Counted from the stretch's first letter, positions 1 to 10,329 are shown. The stretch: 64,000 nucleotides of DNA from Bacteroidota bacterium (GCA_021824145.1 JAKALM010000015.1:18834-82833), one strand, 5' to 3'. A program made the numbers and translations. The notes: a model not told the origin generated them from the sequence alone.

Positions 1-2
1 TG

Positions 3-1178
3 AAAAATTTTTTGACTGCTTATGCGGTAAAGCTTGGGGGATTGGATGTTTCAGTTTATGGATTCGGACCGGGATTTTACAGCGGCGGCTATCCAATATC
101 TTCATTCTCCGTTACGGCAAAAGGATTTAATTATATACAGGTGAAAAAAATTGCGGAGGAATTTAAGAAGAGGATTCTGGAAAATCCAAGGATTGATAAT
201 GTTGATATTGATAAATCATCACCCTATTCTGCAAACGATGATAGATATGAGATAATAGCAACTGTAAATAAGTATAATATTATTAAGCATAAAATCAGTA
301 CCGAGGAAATTTTTGACGACATAGCAAAGAATACGGAAGGCAACCTTCAATATAACGTTCTTAAGGTAAATAACGAGGAGGTAAATTATTCTGTGAAATT
401 TTCCAATTACCGTCAGCTACAATTAGACGAGCTGGAAGATCTAATTGTTAAAGACGGAAGCGGCGGCTATGCAAAAATTGGAGATGTTGTAAATTTTAAA
501 AAGGAAAAAGTTCTTGCAAGAATATTAAGAGAAAATAGGCAATACATAAGGTATATAACCTTTGATTACAAAGGCCCATTTCAATACGGAAAAGAATTTA
601 TTAATGCGACAATTGACAGAATGCCTGTACCTGCGGGGTACGTCTTATCAAAAAACGATATGATGTTCCGGTTTGGGGAAGAAGATGAACTCCAGATATG
701 GAAAATTTTATTGATGGCGTTTGTACTTATAGTTATGATAACGGCAAGCCTATTTGAATCATACAGAAAGCCGATGTTAATTATACTTGCGATACCATTC
801 TCTTTTATCGGAACAATTTTTACTTTTTACTTGTTTGATTTAAACCTTGATAGAGGCGCTTATGCGGGGATACTGCTGTTGGTGGGATTATCAGTTAATA
901 ACTCAATTATATTAGTGGACTATATATCAAAAAATATAAAAACTTTTTCACTAGATGAACTATTAAAATTAAGTGCAAACAGATTAAGGCCAATATTTAC
1001 GACATCGTTAACTACAGTCTGTGCCTTGATTCCGCTTATGCTATCCGAAGAAAGCAGTTTTTGGAAAAGCCTAAGCTACAGCATTGCAGGAGGAATAATG
1101 GTCTCCGCAATTTTGACAATGATATATATTCCTTTATTTTATTATTTGGTTAATAAGAAAAAATTTAAAACATTTTAA
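3..1178 (+). CDS. RND-type efflux transporter permease, C-terminal half (5' truncated by window)
   Basis: Proton-driven inner-membrane pump subunit of the AcrB/CzcA (HAE/HME) superfamily, which works with a periplasmic adaptor and an outer-membrane channel. The frame is open to the window edge, so the TTG at 12 is not a real start and the N-terminal half lies outside. The visible part is a periplasmic porter/docking domain (about residues 1-230) followed by five hydrophobic segments matching TM8-TM12. The TM10-11 motif GLSVNNSIILVDYI is typical of the family, as is the loop LRPIFTTSLTTVCALIPL. It ends KKKFKTF with TAA at 1176-1178. The substrate cannot be told from this part. The frame stays open for 49 more codons after the stop, with no recognisable domain. 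Confidence 0.9.
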   Translation, partial: KNFLTAYAVKLGGLDVSVYGFGPGFYSGGYPISSFSVTAKGFNYIQVKKIAEEFKKRILENPRIDNVDIDKSSPYSANDDRYEIIATVNKYNIIKHKISTEEIFDDIAKNTEGNLQYNVLKVNNEEVNYSVKFSNYRQLQLDELEDLIVKDGSGGYAKIGDVVNFKKEKVLARILRENRQYIRYITFDYKGPFQYGKEFINATIDRMPVPAGYVLSKNDMMFRFGEEDELQIWKILLMAFVLIVMITASLFESYRKPMLIILAIPFSFIGTIFTFYLFDLNLDRGAYAGILLLVGLSVNNSIILVDYISKNIKTFSLDELLKLSANRLRPIFTTSLTTVCALIPLMLSEESSFWKSLSYSIAGGIMVSAILTMIYIPLFYYLVNKKKFKTF

Positions 1179-1449
1179 AGTGGAAAAGCTTATGAAACAA
1201 ATTATTCTACTCCTAATCATATTTTCCTTTGGCGAATTAATACTACAGACGAATTGGAAAATTTTTTCAGTGTCAATAAACAATCGGCTATGAACAATAT
1301 TTTTCTGGCGTTTAGAATATTGACTTGAATGGAGGAATCTGTAGAAAAGATGTAGTAAAATGGGCTTTATGTTAAAGAAATTGAATAGCTGAAGAAACTT
1401 TATTCTAATTTTATTATTTTTTATCACTATAATAGTTGGGAGTTAGATC

Positions 1450-1998
1450 ATGCCACGTCATCAAGTAAAATATATAGTAATCAGCTTTATTTTTTTATTT
1501 ATTTTTAATTCTTGCAAGGATAATTCCACAGAGCCGTTTTGGGGAACTGATCAATACAATTTATTGGAAGAAGTTTTGAGAGATCAATTTAATAATAATG
1601 GAATGATAAGAAATGAATGGGGAAAAATTGATACAACGATAAAAATATTTTATATCGGTTTTTATACAGCAATAGATTCAAATTTAATTGGCCAAGGGCC
1701 GAAGGCAGACCCAACACAGGAATTTCTTAAAAGATTTGAAAATTATTCAAGACCAGTAAAGAAAATATCTGATTGCAACACTCTTTATTTTCCGAGAGAC
1801 GGAGTGCATGATAAAACGACAGGAGAACTTGGTATTATATTTTATACCGGGCCAATTAGGTGGTTGTCTCCGACCGCAGCAGAATTGGAAGCCGGCTGGG
1901 AATATGCACCTTCAGCGGCGGCATGTTATACATATAGAGTTTATAAATATGGTAACTACTGGCGAATTTATTATAAAACTTTGCGCTGGGTTTCATGA
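1450..1998 (+). CDS. putative lipoprotein of unknown function
   Basis: A 182-residue exported protein. The first ~24 residues form a hydrophobic signal peptide ending in a lipobox-like FNSC, so it is probably acylated at Cys24 and anchored to an envelope membrane. The mature part is rich in Trp, Tyr and Asn, with a short C-terminal beta-like stretch (YRVYKYGNYWRIYYK). I do not recognise the family. It sits between the RND pump gene and another exported unknown on the same strand, with gaps of about 270 and 55 bases, so cotranscription with the second is possible. The ATG at 1450 is the first start that includes the complete signal peptide. Confidence 0.75.
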   Translation: MPRHQVKYIVISFIFLFIFNSCKDNSTEPFWGTDQYNLLEEVLRDQFNNNGMIRNEWGKIDTTIKIFYIGFYTAIDSNLIGQGPKADPTQEFLKRFENYSRPVKKISDCNTLYFPRDGVHDKTTGELGIIFYTGPIRWLSPTAAELEAGWEYAPSAAACYTYRVYKYGNYWRIYYKTLRWVS

Positions 1999-2053
1999 TA
2001 AATATGAAAAACTATTTTAGAGTTTTATCTAAACTTTAAATAGAGGCTATATC

Positions 2054-2473
2054 ATGAGAATTAAAATTGGTGTATTTAGTTTCTTAGTTCTAATGAATTA
2101 TTGTTATTCCTTTCCTACTCAAAAACATAATAAAGAAATAAATGCTTATCTAACTATAAACTTTCAAAATCCGGTATTGTTCAGGGAAATTTCCAGCCAG
2201 GATACACTCAAGCTTCGAATTGAAAAAATTTTTCTGAGTGAAGGAATTCGTATTATTCCCGAAGAAAAGATTGATGCTGTTGAAGAACACAAATTATACT
2301 TTAATATAATTATTAGCGACAGTTTAAAAATTTCTGCAAATGGTTCATATGTTGATTTAGCAGTTTCCGAGATGAAATATCCTGATAAAACTTATTCTTA
2401 CAAAAATGAATATGATATATTAAAGAGTGTAAAAAAGTACATAAAAGATTTTCTGCATCACAAGCATAAATAA
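2054..2473 (+). CDS. small exported protein of unknown function
   Basis: A 139-residue protein with a short hydrophobic N-terminus (about residues 1-19, ending near YCYSF) typical of a secretory signal. The rest alternates beta-like and charged segments and ends in a basic tail (KDFLHHKHK). It begins 55 bases after the preceding lipoprotein in the same direction. No family is recognised. The arrangement (residues ~30-110: NAYLTINFQNP, then EKIFLSEGIRIIPEEKI) is loosely like periplasmic domains that measure or bind a partner, but that is a guess. Confidence 0.65.
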   Translation: MRIKIGVFSFLVLMNYCYSFPTQKHNKEINAYLTINFQNPVLFREISSQDTLKLRIEKIFLSEGIRIIPEEKIDAVEEHKLYFNIIISDSLKISANGSYVDLAVSEMKYPDKTYSYKNEYDILKSVKKYIKDFLHHKHK

Positions 2474-2685
2474 TTATTCAATTGTCCGTGTAAAAACCCA
2501 CAAATAGAACATCCGAAATCATTCCTTTCGTTGAATTTAGAACGTCATTTGACTAATTTTGCATGGGTATATTTTATAAAGTAACCATGTTACGCGACTC
2601 TTGGAAATATGGAGTAATGGAATATTGTCAGCAAACAGCATTACAATTCCATTTTTACATAGGCTAATGTTTGCGATAGTGGTAG

Positions 2686-3792
<1,107 letters not shown>

Positions 3793-3811
3793 AACAAATT
3801 GATAATTTAAT

Positions 3812-3846
3812 AAAGACGAAGCAAATGCTTCGTCTTTGTTTTAAAT
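3812..3846 (+). terminator. Rho-independent terminator after gap
   Basis: A stem of about 11-12 bp is formed by AAAGACGAAGCA (3812-3823) and its complement (3826-3837) around a very small AT loop, followed by GTTTT. It lies 20 bases after the gap stop codon, so gap and pgk are probably at least partly separate transcripts. Confidence 0.8.
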
Positions 3847-3857
3847 AGCAGTTTTAA

Positions 3858-3894
3858 CCTCACCCCTAACCCCTCTCCTTAGTAAGGAGAGGGG
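3858..3894. repeat. GC-rich intergenic palindrome in the pgk leader
   Basis: CCTCACCCCTAAC is followed by a perfect 11-bp inverted repeat, CCCCTCTCCTT (3870-3880) and its complement (3884-3894), with a 3-base loop. Its composition is far more GC-rich than the surroundings. It ends 27 bases before the pgk ATG, so it would fold in the pgk 5' leader. It resembles dispersed intergenic repeat units of bacterial genomes. I see only this one copy in the window. Confidence 0.6.
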
Positions 3895-3921
3895 AAATGG
3901 AATAGAAAAGGATGGAAGATT

Positions 3922-5118
3922 ATGAGTAAGCTTTCAATAGATAAATTAAATTTAAAAGATAAACGAGTTCTCGTCCGGGTTGATTTTAATGTACCGCTTG
4001 ACGAGAATCTGAACATTACAGATGATATTAGAATTACTTCATCATTGCCGACAATAAAGAAAATTATTTCCGACGGCGGCAAAGCAATATTGATGAGTCA
4101 CCTCGGGAGGCCGAAAGGAAAAGTAAATCCTAAATACAGTTTGAAACCTGCTGCAAAGAGATTAGGAGAACTTTTAGGTAAAGAAGTTAAACTTGCGCCG
4201 GATTGTGTTGGTGATGATGTTAAAAAATTAGTTGATTCAATGAAAAGCGGCGATGTTGTTCTTCTTGAAAATTTAAGATTTCATGAAGAAGAGGAAAAGA
4301 ACGATCCGGAATTTTCAAAGAAACTTGCCGAGCTTGGTGATATTTATGTGAACGATGCATTCGGAAGCGCACACCGCGCTCATGCTTCAACCGAAGGTGT
4401 TACAAAATATATTAAGCAATGTGCAGCGGGCTATTTGATGCAGAAAGAATTGGAATATTTAGGTAGCGCAATTACAAATCCAGCCAGACCTTACTGCGCG
4501 ATTCTTGGCGGTGCTAAAATATCCGGTAAGATTGATGTGATAATGAATTTATTAGATAAAGTTGACACAATGATAATCGGCGGCGGAATGGCTTATACAT
4601 TTTACAAAGCCCAGGGAAAAGAAATCGGGAAATCTTTACTTGAAGAAGAAAAAATCGGATTGGCAAAAGAAGTTTTGGATAAAGTAAGCAAGTCTAAAGT
4701 TAAATTTGTAATGCCGGTTGATGTTGTTGTTGCAGATGAATTTAAAAATGATTCTCCTTCAAAAGTTGTCAGTGTAAATAATATTCCAGCTGATAAAATG
4801 GGACTAGACATCGGTCCCGAAACAATTAAATTGTTTTCCGATGAAATAGCAAAAGCCAAAACAATAGTTTGGAATGGGCCGATGGGAGTTTTTGAAATGG
4901 ATAATTTTGCTAAAGGAACTAACGCGATTGCGAACAAACTTGTTGAAGTTACGTCAAAAGGAGCGATAACTATAATCGGCGGTGGCGATTCAGCGGCAGC
5001 AATCAGCAAAGCAGGATTAGATGATAAAGTAAGTCATGTATCAACCGGCGGCGGTGCTTCGTTAGAATTTTTAGAAGGAAAAATTCTACCTGGTGTTGCA
5101 GCATTAAGTGAAGCATAG
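3922..5118 (+). CDS. pgk: phosphoglycerate kinase
   Basis: Transfers phosphate from 1,3-bisphosphoglycerate to ADP, the ATP-yielding step after Gap. The 398 residues are the normal length for the family. The N-terminal substrate-binding signature is [14 protein letters not shown], then [23 protein letters not shown] and the conserved AHRAHAST. The nucleotide-binding C-domain has [20 protein letters not shown] and the glycine-rich GGGDSAAA. The start follows GATGGAAGATT, a modest ribosome site, and the GC-rich hairpin at 3870-3894 lies just upstream, so leader structure could affect its translation (inference). Confidence 0.97.
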   Translation: MSKLSIDKLNLKDKRVLVRVDFNVPLDENLNITDDIRITSSLPTIKKIISDGGKAILMSHLGRPKGKVNPKYSLKPAAKRLGELLGKEVKLAPDCVGDDVKKLVDSMKSGDVVLLENLRFHEEEEKNDPEFSKKLAELGDIYVNDAFGSAHRAHASTEGVTKYIKQCAAGYLMQKELEYLGSAITNPARPYCAILGGAKISGKIDVIMNLLDKVDTMIIGGGMAYTFYKAQGKEIGKSLLEEEKIGLAKEVLDKVSKSKVKFVMPVDVVVADEFKNDSPSKVVSVNNIPADKMGLDIGPETIKLFSDEIAKAKTIVWNGPMGVFEMDNFAKGTNAIANKLVEVTSKGAITIIGGGDSAAAISKAGLDDKVSHVSTGGGASLEFLEGKILPGVAALSEA

Positions 5119-5171
5119 CATATTTTTTCAGCGTATTATTAGTTAAGTTTTTAGAATAGAGAAAATAATTA

Positions 5172-5467
5172 ATAAAGAGGCTGTTAAAAGATACGATCTG
5201 TCATGCTGGATTATTCTTTCAACAATTGTTTTATAAAATAAACCGGTAGTGTGATAACTCCTTATAAACCGTTGAAACGGTTAAAGAAATTTGGTTTTTA
5301 TTACAAGCACCCACGAATGAATTCATGGGTTAATAAAATAGACAAGATATCATGAACATTTTAACGGTTTTCAATTTAATTCACACAACGGGTAAATTAA
5401 ATTATATAGTGATTGTTAGTTAAAATGCAGATTACCAGGAATGACAATTATAGGACAGCTTCTTTAT
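5172..5467. repeat. MITE-like element with terminal inverted repeats, carrying an internal palindromic repeat
   Basis: This fills most of the 378-base gap between pgk and the rhomboid gene. The left end reads ATAAAGAGGCTGTT...TGTCATGCTGG. The right end read on the other strand is ATAAAGAAGCTGTCC...TGTCATTCCTGG, an imperfect terminal inverted repeat of about 35 bases (5172-5209 and 5433-5467). No coding frame lies inside. The interior (about 5266-5395) holds a second palindromic family described separately. No transposase is nearby, so it would depend on one encoded elsewhere. Confidence 0.6.
5266..5395. repeat. REP-like palindromic unit
   Basis: Successive palindromes are AACCGTTGAAACGGTT (5267-5282), a 22-base palindrome-like unit around GAATGAATTC (5309-5330), and TTAACGGTTTTCAA (5361-5374), followed by AATTCACACAACGGGTAAAT. 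The same head and a similar AATTCAC-CAACG tail recur at 61801-62060. This is consistent with REP or IS200-type (RAYT-mobilised) elements. No RAYT gene is visible here. Confidence 0.6.
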
Positions 5468-5496
5468 ATTCGTACTTAAAAAAAAGGATTTAAATT

Positions 5497-6399
5497 GTGA
5501 GTGATTATTATCGACCTTCGGGATTTGGCGGCTTCAGCTACTTTCCACCGGTTATTAAAAATTTATTTATTATTAATGGGGTTGTTTTTGTATTCCAAAT
5601 GATTGGACAACAAATTGGAATCGGTGATGGTATTACATTAAGTGATGTACTTACCAGGTATTTTGCACTTATTCCAATCGGCTACGGATTTTATCCATGG
5701 CAACTAATTACTTACCAGTTTATGCACGGCGGTTTTATGCACATTGCATTGAACATGTTTGCGCTCTGGATGTTTGGGATGGAAATTGAAAATATTTGGG
5801 GTTCTAAAAAATTCTTAATATTTTATTTGACGTGCGGAGTTGCAGCCGGAATAGCTCAGCTTATATTTCCGCCATTATTGAATGAAGCATTAGCACCAAC
5901 CATAGGCGCTTCCGGCGCTATAATGGGTGTGCTTATAGCATTTGGAATGTTATTCCCGAACAGATATATATTCCTGTACTTCTTTATTCCGCTTAAAGCA
6001 AAATATTTTGTAGCAATTTATATTCTGATAGAATTCTTTTCAATACCAAGCGGCGGAGATGTTGCTCATCTGGCTCATTTAGGCGGCGCACTTGCAGGAT
6101 TTATTTATATCTTGTATGATAAAAAACGCGGAACAATGTATGGAAACTATTTCCAGGGATCAACGACAAAGAAATCAAATATTTTTGATTCGCTAAAAAA
6201 TGCCTCGAACTTTATAAGAAACAGAAAATATGATGCTGAAGATGCTAATTATTATGAAATAAATGGTGATAAAAAAGAAGAAGAAGTTAGCCAGGCAGAT
6301 ATAGATAAAATTTTAGATAAGATTAGTCAATCCGGTTATCAGAATCTTACAGACAGAGAGAAAAAAATTTTATTTGAAGCCAGCAAGAAGATGAAGTAA
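5497..6399 (+). CDS. rhomboid-family intramembrane serine protease
   Basis: A membrane protease that cleaves transmembrane substrates within the bilayer. The 300 residues include about six hydrophobic segments between residues 20 and 205. Family hallmarks are ITYQFMHGGFMHIALNMFAL (loop 1 and TM2 His/Asn), the catalytic serine in GASGAIMG, and the catalytic histidine in HLAHLGGALAGF. A soluble tail (residues ~210-300) ends in LTDREKKILFEASKK, a tail seen in many Bacteroidota-type rhomboids. The start is GTG at 5497, preceded by AAAAAGGA. The substrate is unknown. Confidence 0.92.
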   Translation: MSDYYRPSGFGGFSYFPPVIKNLFIINGVVFVFQMIGQQIGIGDGITLSDVLTRYFALIPIGYGFYPWQLITYQFMHGGFMHIALNMFALWMFGMEIENIWGSKKFLIFYLTCGVAAGIAQLIFPPLLNEALAPTIGASGAIMGVLIAFGMLFPNRYIFLYFFIPLKAKYFVAIYILIEFFSIPSGGDVAHLAHLGGALAGFIYILYDKKRGTMYGNYFQGSTTKKSNIFDSLKNASNFIRNRKYDAEDANYYEINGDKKEEEVSQADIDKILDKISQSGYQNLTDREKKILFEASKKMK

Positions 6400-6410
6400 A
6401 GAAGTTTAAG

Positions 6411-6515
6411 TTCAAGATTAAGATCAAAGTCTAGATTAAGATTAGGATTAGGATTAAGATTAAGAATTAGGGCAAGATTAAGATTAAGAATTAAGGCAAG
6501 ATTAAGATTAAGAAT
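6411..6515. repeat. degenerate tandem repeat of AAGATT/AAGAATTARGGC units
   Basis: Directly after the rhomboid stop codon, a purine-rich strand is made of AAGATT hexamers that assemble into a ~24-base higher-order unit (two or three AAGATT, then AAGAATTARGGC). About three copies are visible at 6450-6515. It has no start/stop structure and no spacer pattern, and it looks like replication slippage. It would be transcribed as an unstructured leader of the next lipoprotein gene. Confidence 0.7.
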
Positions 6516-6547
6516 TTAATTGGAAATTTTTTAGTTATCAAAACTTA

Positions 6548-6907
6548 TTGAAGATACAAAGCAAAATATTAAAACCCATTTTTATTATTCAACTTTTCGT
6601 TATTACATTCCTCTCAGGGTGCTCAAAAAATAATATAGACGAAGGCAAATTCATAAAAATTTATACAGACATTGTTGTTGCTCAAGATACAATAAAAGCT
6701 CCGTCATATAATTTTGACTCATTAAAAACAGTTGTCTTTAACCGATATGGAATAACAAGCAAAGATTATAATTCAACAATCGACTTTTATAACAAAGATC
6801 CCCAGCGATGGGAAAAGTTTTTTGACAAAGTTACGGCATATGTTGAAAAACTGCGGAGCCAAAGCTCTTCAATTAAAAAGGGAAGTGAGCTTAAAAAAAA
6901 TAATTAA
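6548..6907 (+). CDS. small lipoprotein, DUF4296-like
   Basis: A 119-residue exported lipoprotein. The signal peptide carries a lipobox FLSGC with Cys at about residue 26. The mature part has the spacing of DUF4296 proteins of Bacteroidota: an IYTDIVVAQ helix, then a FNRYGITSKDYNSTIDFYNKD block and a final helix VTAYVEKLRSQ. The function of that family is unknown. The start is TTG at 6548, since no ATG gives a complete signal peptide. It converges on recQ, with stop codons 14 bases apart. Confidence 0.75.
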   Translation: MKIQSKILKPIFIIQLFVITFLSGCSKNNIDEGKFIKIYTDIVVAQDTIKAPSYNFDSLKTVVFNRYGITSKDYNSTIDFYNKDPQRWEKFFDKVTAYVEKLRSQSSSIKKGSELKKNN

Positions 6908-6921
6908 AAATATTATTGTTT

Positions 6922-9525
6922 TTATTTGAGTGCATTAAATTTTGCGACAGCAATTCTAATTAGCGGATAAGCAACCTCATCAGGCAATCGAGACTTTAAA
7001 TCTTTCAAATCTTTATAACCAGCTTTAATTTCTTTCGTTATCAGATTAAATAATTCCGGGTCAAATAAATGATTTATATTTACGGTTGGCTCGAAATCCA
7101 GAATAGTTTCAATCTGCATAGATATTACAGCCTCAGAAAGCTGGCGAAGAGAAGAAATATCTTTTAAAGAATATTTTTTTAAAAGAAGATTTAACGTCTC
7201 TCTAATATTTTGAGGTATGGTTTTTCCGGCAATTTTTTCTTTAGGCTTATTATTTTTTCCCTTTAAAAATTCTTGAATAATTTCAAGAAAATCGTCTCCT
7301 ATTTTATTGAACATTCTATGATTGAAGCCATTTATAGAAAAAAAATCATTTTTCATTTGCGGTTTCTTTTCAGCAATTTGGCGGAGAATTTCATCCGGAC
7401 AAATAAGATAACTTGTTTGCATAAATTTTTGGGCGGCTTTTGTTCGAGCTTCTTTTAAAAGGTTGAATAATTCCAAATTATCTTCATAGCTGATTGGTTC
7501 AGTTTTTTTTTCAATTATTAATCCGTTTTGGTGCAAATATTCAATGCCCGAATCAGTTAGATATAAAGTTTTATTATCATTTCTTCCCACAAGTCCGTTT
7601 AGCAAAATATCATGAAGTGAAGATTTAATAATTTCTTTTTCATAATTGACACAGCACCCATAAGTTTCGAATGATTTATATTTTTCAGTTTTGCTTGAAC
7701 CGCGAATCACTGTTATTAAAGAATTTTCGGTAAGAAGAAATTTATTTTCGTTAAGAGTACGAAGAATAATTTCTTTTATATAGTCATTAGTTGCTTCGGG
7801 AAGATTCTCTTCAATTTTACATCGGTCGCATTTGCCGCAAGAATAATTTTCGACATCTTCTCCAAAATATTTTAGAATGAACTTGAATCTGCATTCATTT
7901 GAATAAACATAATCTTCCATAATTTCTATTTTTTTTCTTAGCCGCAGATAATTTTCATTTATTCTTTTATAATCGAGATTCAATCTATTGGAATTGATAC
8001 GAGGGGAAGTTAAAACAATACTGTCTTTAGATCGCGGTTTAACATATTTAATAATACCAAGGTTATCCAGGGCAGACAAAGTCTCATCGATATCCGTTTC
8101 AGTAAAGCCAGTCAATTCGGAAATTTGTTTTGAAGATACATTTACATGGTCAATAAAAATTTTGCTTCCGTATTCACGCAGCAAATGCAAAACAATTTCT
8201 TTAATAAGGTTGTTAGAATTCTTTTTAATAAAATTCTTCAGCTTGGTTTTTTCAAAAAGAATTTGAATTGAAGCCTTGTTCTCAAATTCAGAAGTTTGCT
8301 TTAAATAACCGCCATGTTCAAGAATTTTTAAAGCAGAGAAAATAAGTCCTTTGCTGATTTCTTTTTTTGCATAAGCAGAAATGAAGCTAAGATTAAGAGG
8401 AATTTCTTTATCAGAAATATTTCCTTCCGCAATTTTTCCGTAATCGCAAATCGCATCATATACTTTTTGAATTAATTCCTTATCAGGATGCGAATTAGAC
8501 AAAAAGAAATTTTGAATGTTAATATCATATTCATCATGAAGAAGGTAAATAAAAGAATCTTTTCCGTCTCTGCCGGCTCTTCCGATTTCTTGATAATAAT
8601 TTTCAATAGAACCGGGAGTGTTATAATGAATAACTAATCTTATATCTTTTTTGTCGATTCCCATTCCGAAGGCATTTGTAGCCGCTATAATTGGGATGTT
8701 TCCCGAAATAAAATCATCTTGAATCTTTTTTCTTTCTTCGGCTGCAAGTCCGGCGTGGTAGTAAGCGCAGTTTAATCTGTGAAGATTTAAAAACTCAGAA
8801 ATTTCCTCTGCGCGTTTTCTTGAAGCCGTATAAATTATAGCAGGAGTTTTATGTCTGGATATAAGCTCTAGGCATTTTTCATTTTTACGTTTAGTAACAA
8901 CTACATTGAGCTCTAAATTTTCTCTTTCAAAACCTCTGACAAAAACATTAGGATTTTTAAAACCAAGCTGTTCTACAATATCGACAACCACTTCGGGAGT
9001 GGCTGTAGCAGTAAATCCGGAAACTTTTTTTATTGAAACATAATCAATAAACTCTTTAATCTTTCTATAGCTTGGACGAAAACTATGGCCCCATTCACTT
9101 ATACAATGAGCTTCATCTACGAATAAATAATGAGGATTTAAATTTTTAATTTTATCTGCGAAGAGAATGTTATCTAATCTTTCCGGCGCAACAAAAAGTA
9201 ATTTAATTTCTCCAAAAGAAATTCTCTGTAAGACTTCCTCAGCTTCATAAAACTTCATCTGGCTGTTAATGAAAGCTGCAACAGTACCATTTTTGTTTAA
9301 CGAATCCACTTGATCTTTCATTAAAGCAATTAAAGGCGAGACTACAATAGAAAAATTATTTGCAATAAGCGCAGGAACTTGATAACAAATAGATTTGCCC
9401 GCACCAGTCGGCAATACAGCCAGGACATTATCACCGCTGATAATTGCTTCAATTATTTCCAACTGGTTTTGTCTAAATGAATCGTATCCGAAATATTTTT
9501 TTAGTGCTTCTTTTGGAGTTAGCAA
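6922..9525 (-). CDS. recQ: ATP-dependent DNA helicase RecQ, long form
   Basis: A 3'-5' superfamily 2 DNA helicase for recombination and replication-fork repair. In its 867 residues: Walker A LPTGAGKS (Lys44), DEAH box at 137-140 followed by CISEWGHSFRP, helicase motif VI in YYQEIGRAGRDG, the zinc-binding CRFKF...CGKCDRC (about 535-565), an RQC winged-helix region, an HRDC domain (about 690-755), and an extra C-terminal helical domain (about 775-867) as in long Bacteroidota RecQs. A shorter paralogue lies at 62437-63885. The start ATG sits at the edge of a long non-coding stretch. Confidence 0.96.
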   Translation of the reverse strand: MLTPKEALKKYFGYDSFRQNQLEIIEAIISGDNVLAVLPTGAGKSICYQVPALIANNFSIVVSPLIALMKDQVDSLNKNGTVAAFINSQMKFYEAEEVLQRISFGEIKLLFVAPERLDNILFADKIKNLNPHYLFVDEAHCISEWGHSFRPSYRKIKEFIDYVSIKKVSGFTATATPEVVVDIVEQLGFKNPNVFVRGFERENLELNVVVTKRKNEKCLELISRHKTPAIIYTASRKRAEEISEFLNLHRLNCAYYHAGLAAEERKKIQDDFISGNIPIIAATNAFGMGIDKKDIRLVIHYNTPGSIENYYQEIGRAGRDGKDSFIYLLHDEYDINIQNFFLSNSHPDKELIQKVYDAICDYGKIAEGNISDKEIPLNLSFISAYAKKEISKGLIFSALKILEHGGYLKQTSEFENKASIQILFEKTKLKNFIKKNSNNLIKEIVLHLLREYGSKIFIDHVNVSSKQISELTGFTETDIDETLSALDNLGIIKYVKPRSKDSIVLTSPRINSNRLNLDYKRINENYLRLRKKIEIMEDYVYSNECRFKFILKYFGEDVENYSCGKCDRCKIEENLPEATNDYIKEIILRTLNENKFLLTENSLITVIRGSSKTEKYKSFETYGCCVNYEKEIIKSSLHDILLNGLVGRNDNKTLYLTDSGIEYLHQNGLIIEKKTEPISYEDNLELFNLLKEARTKAAQKFMQTSYLICPDEILRQIAEKKPQMKNDFFSINGFNHRMFNKIGDDFLEIIQEFLKGKNNKPKEKIAGKTIPQNIRETLNLLLKKYSLKDISSLRQLSEAVISMQIETILDFEPTVNINHLFDPELFNLITKEIKAGYKDLKDLKSRLPDEVAYPLIRIAVAKFNALK

Positions 9526-9832
9526 TTCTAAATTCAGAAAATATGAGTTGAAAATTTTTAATTAGCTTTTTAAAGATAATAAAAATAGAGATTAACTTAT
9601 TTTAGTTAATAATGGTAAAAATAGCAGATATGTTATTACGGAACCATTTCAGATTTCCTAATGTTCGTTGTAATTTACAGTGCAAAAGGGGATAGCTCAA
9701 ATCTTCAGATGATGAAATATTTAGCCGGGCAGCGATAAACTAGAAAACACTGATTAGCAATGAGATTGTGGAGCCGTAGTTGCCGATAGTATCTGATAGG
9801 TAGAGTTTGAGGAAGTGGAGGGTTCTAGGAAT

Positions 9833-9853
9833 GCACAGATTACTAATCTGTGC
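9833..9853. repeat. short palindrome GCACAGATTA / TAATCTGTGC
   Basis: A perfect 10-bp inverted repeat with a single central base, followed by TACGGGG. The near-zero loop suggests a dispersed palindromic unit or protein site rather than a terminator, and no T-tract follows. Confidence 0.5.
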
Positions 9854-9957
9854 TACGGGGATTAAAATATTGTTTAATGTTTGCATGATGTTTTTATTGT
9901 AAAAGTGGATTAAGGAATTAGAGAAGCACTGGAGAAGAGAGGAAGGTATGTTTCACT

Positions 9958-10250
9958 GTACTTTTACCTTGAAGCAAAAGTACCAAAAAATCAAGACTGC
10001 AATGTGAATTACTATTTCTTTTCTTGGCACAAGAAAAGAAATCCCGCATAGATTGCGAGACAGGCGCCAGAATATGCACTAAAAAAGAAATTCTGAAAAT
10101 ATACTTTGTATTTGAAGTTCTATCTTTTCATATAAAGAAAAATAACTCGTCTGGATGAACCAGACTCAGACAGATTTTTCTTTTTGTGTTAATAATAAAT
10201 ATAAAGTAATGTCTTGCAGTATAATTTCTAAACGAATTTCTTTTTATGTG
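9958..10250 (+). repeat. non-coding repeat unit, copy A (decayed)
   Basis: It opens with GTACTTTT...AAAAGTAC, an 8-bp inverted repeat around CTTGAA, then CCAAAAAATCAAGACTG. Further on comes a core AATAACTCG...CTCAGACAGATTTTT within an imperfect palindrome (about 10137-10185). Copy B at 10330-10485 has the same head and the same ACTCG...CTCAnACAGA core. The right boundary is approximate. Confidence 0.5.
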
Positions 10251-10329
10251 CGAAGATAGTAAGGCCAAGAGAGGAGTTACTTTTTAACTTTTGAGATTTC
10301 GGATTCGATTTTTTTGTTGAATTATTATT

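Noticed and set aside
1134..1427. Minus-strand frame of 97 codons
   Set aside because: Overlaps the RND C-terminus and the downstream leader; hydrophobic low-complexity translation without domain signals, no ribosome site. Likely a shadow.
6411..6515. CRISPR or direct-repeat protein site array
   Set aside because: Contiguous simple-sequence repeat with no spacers; slippage is a sufficient explanation.
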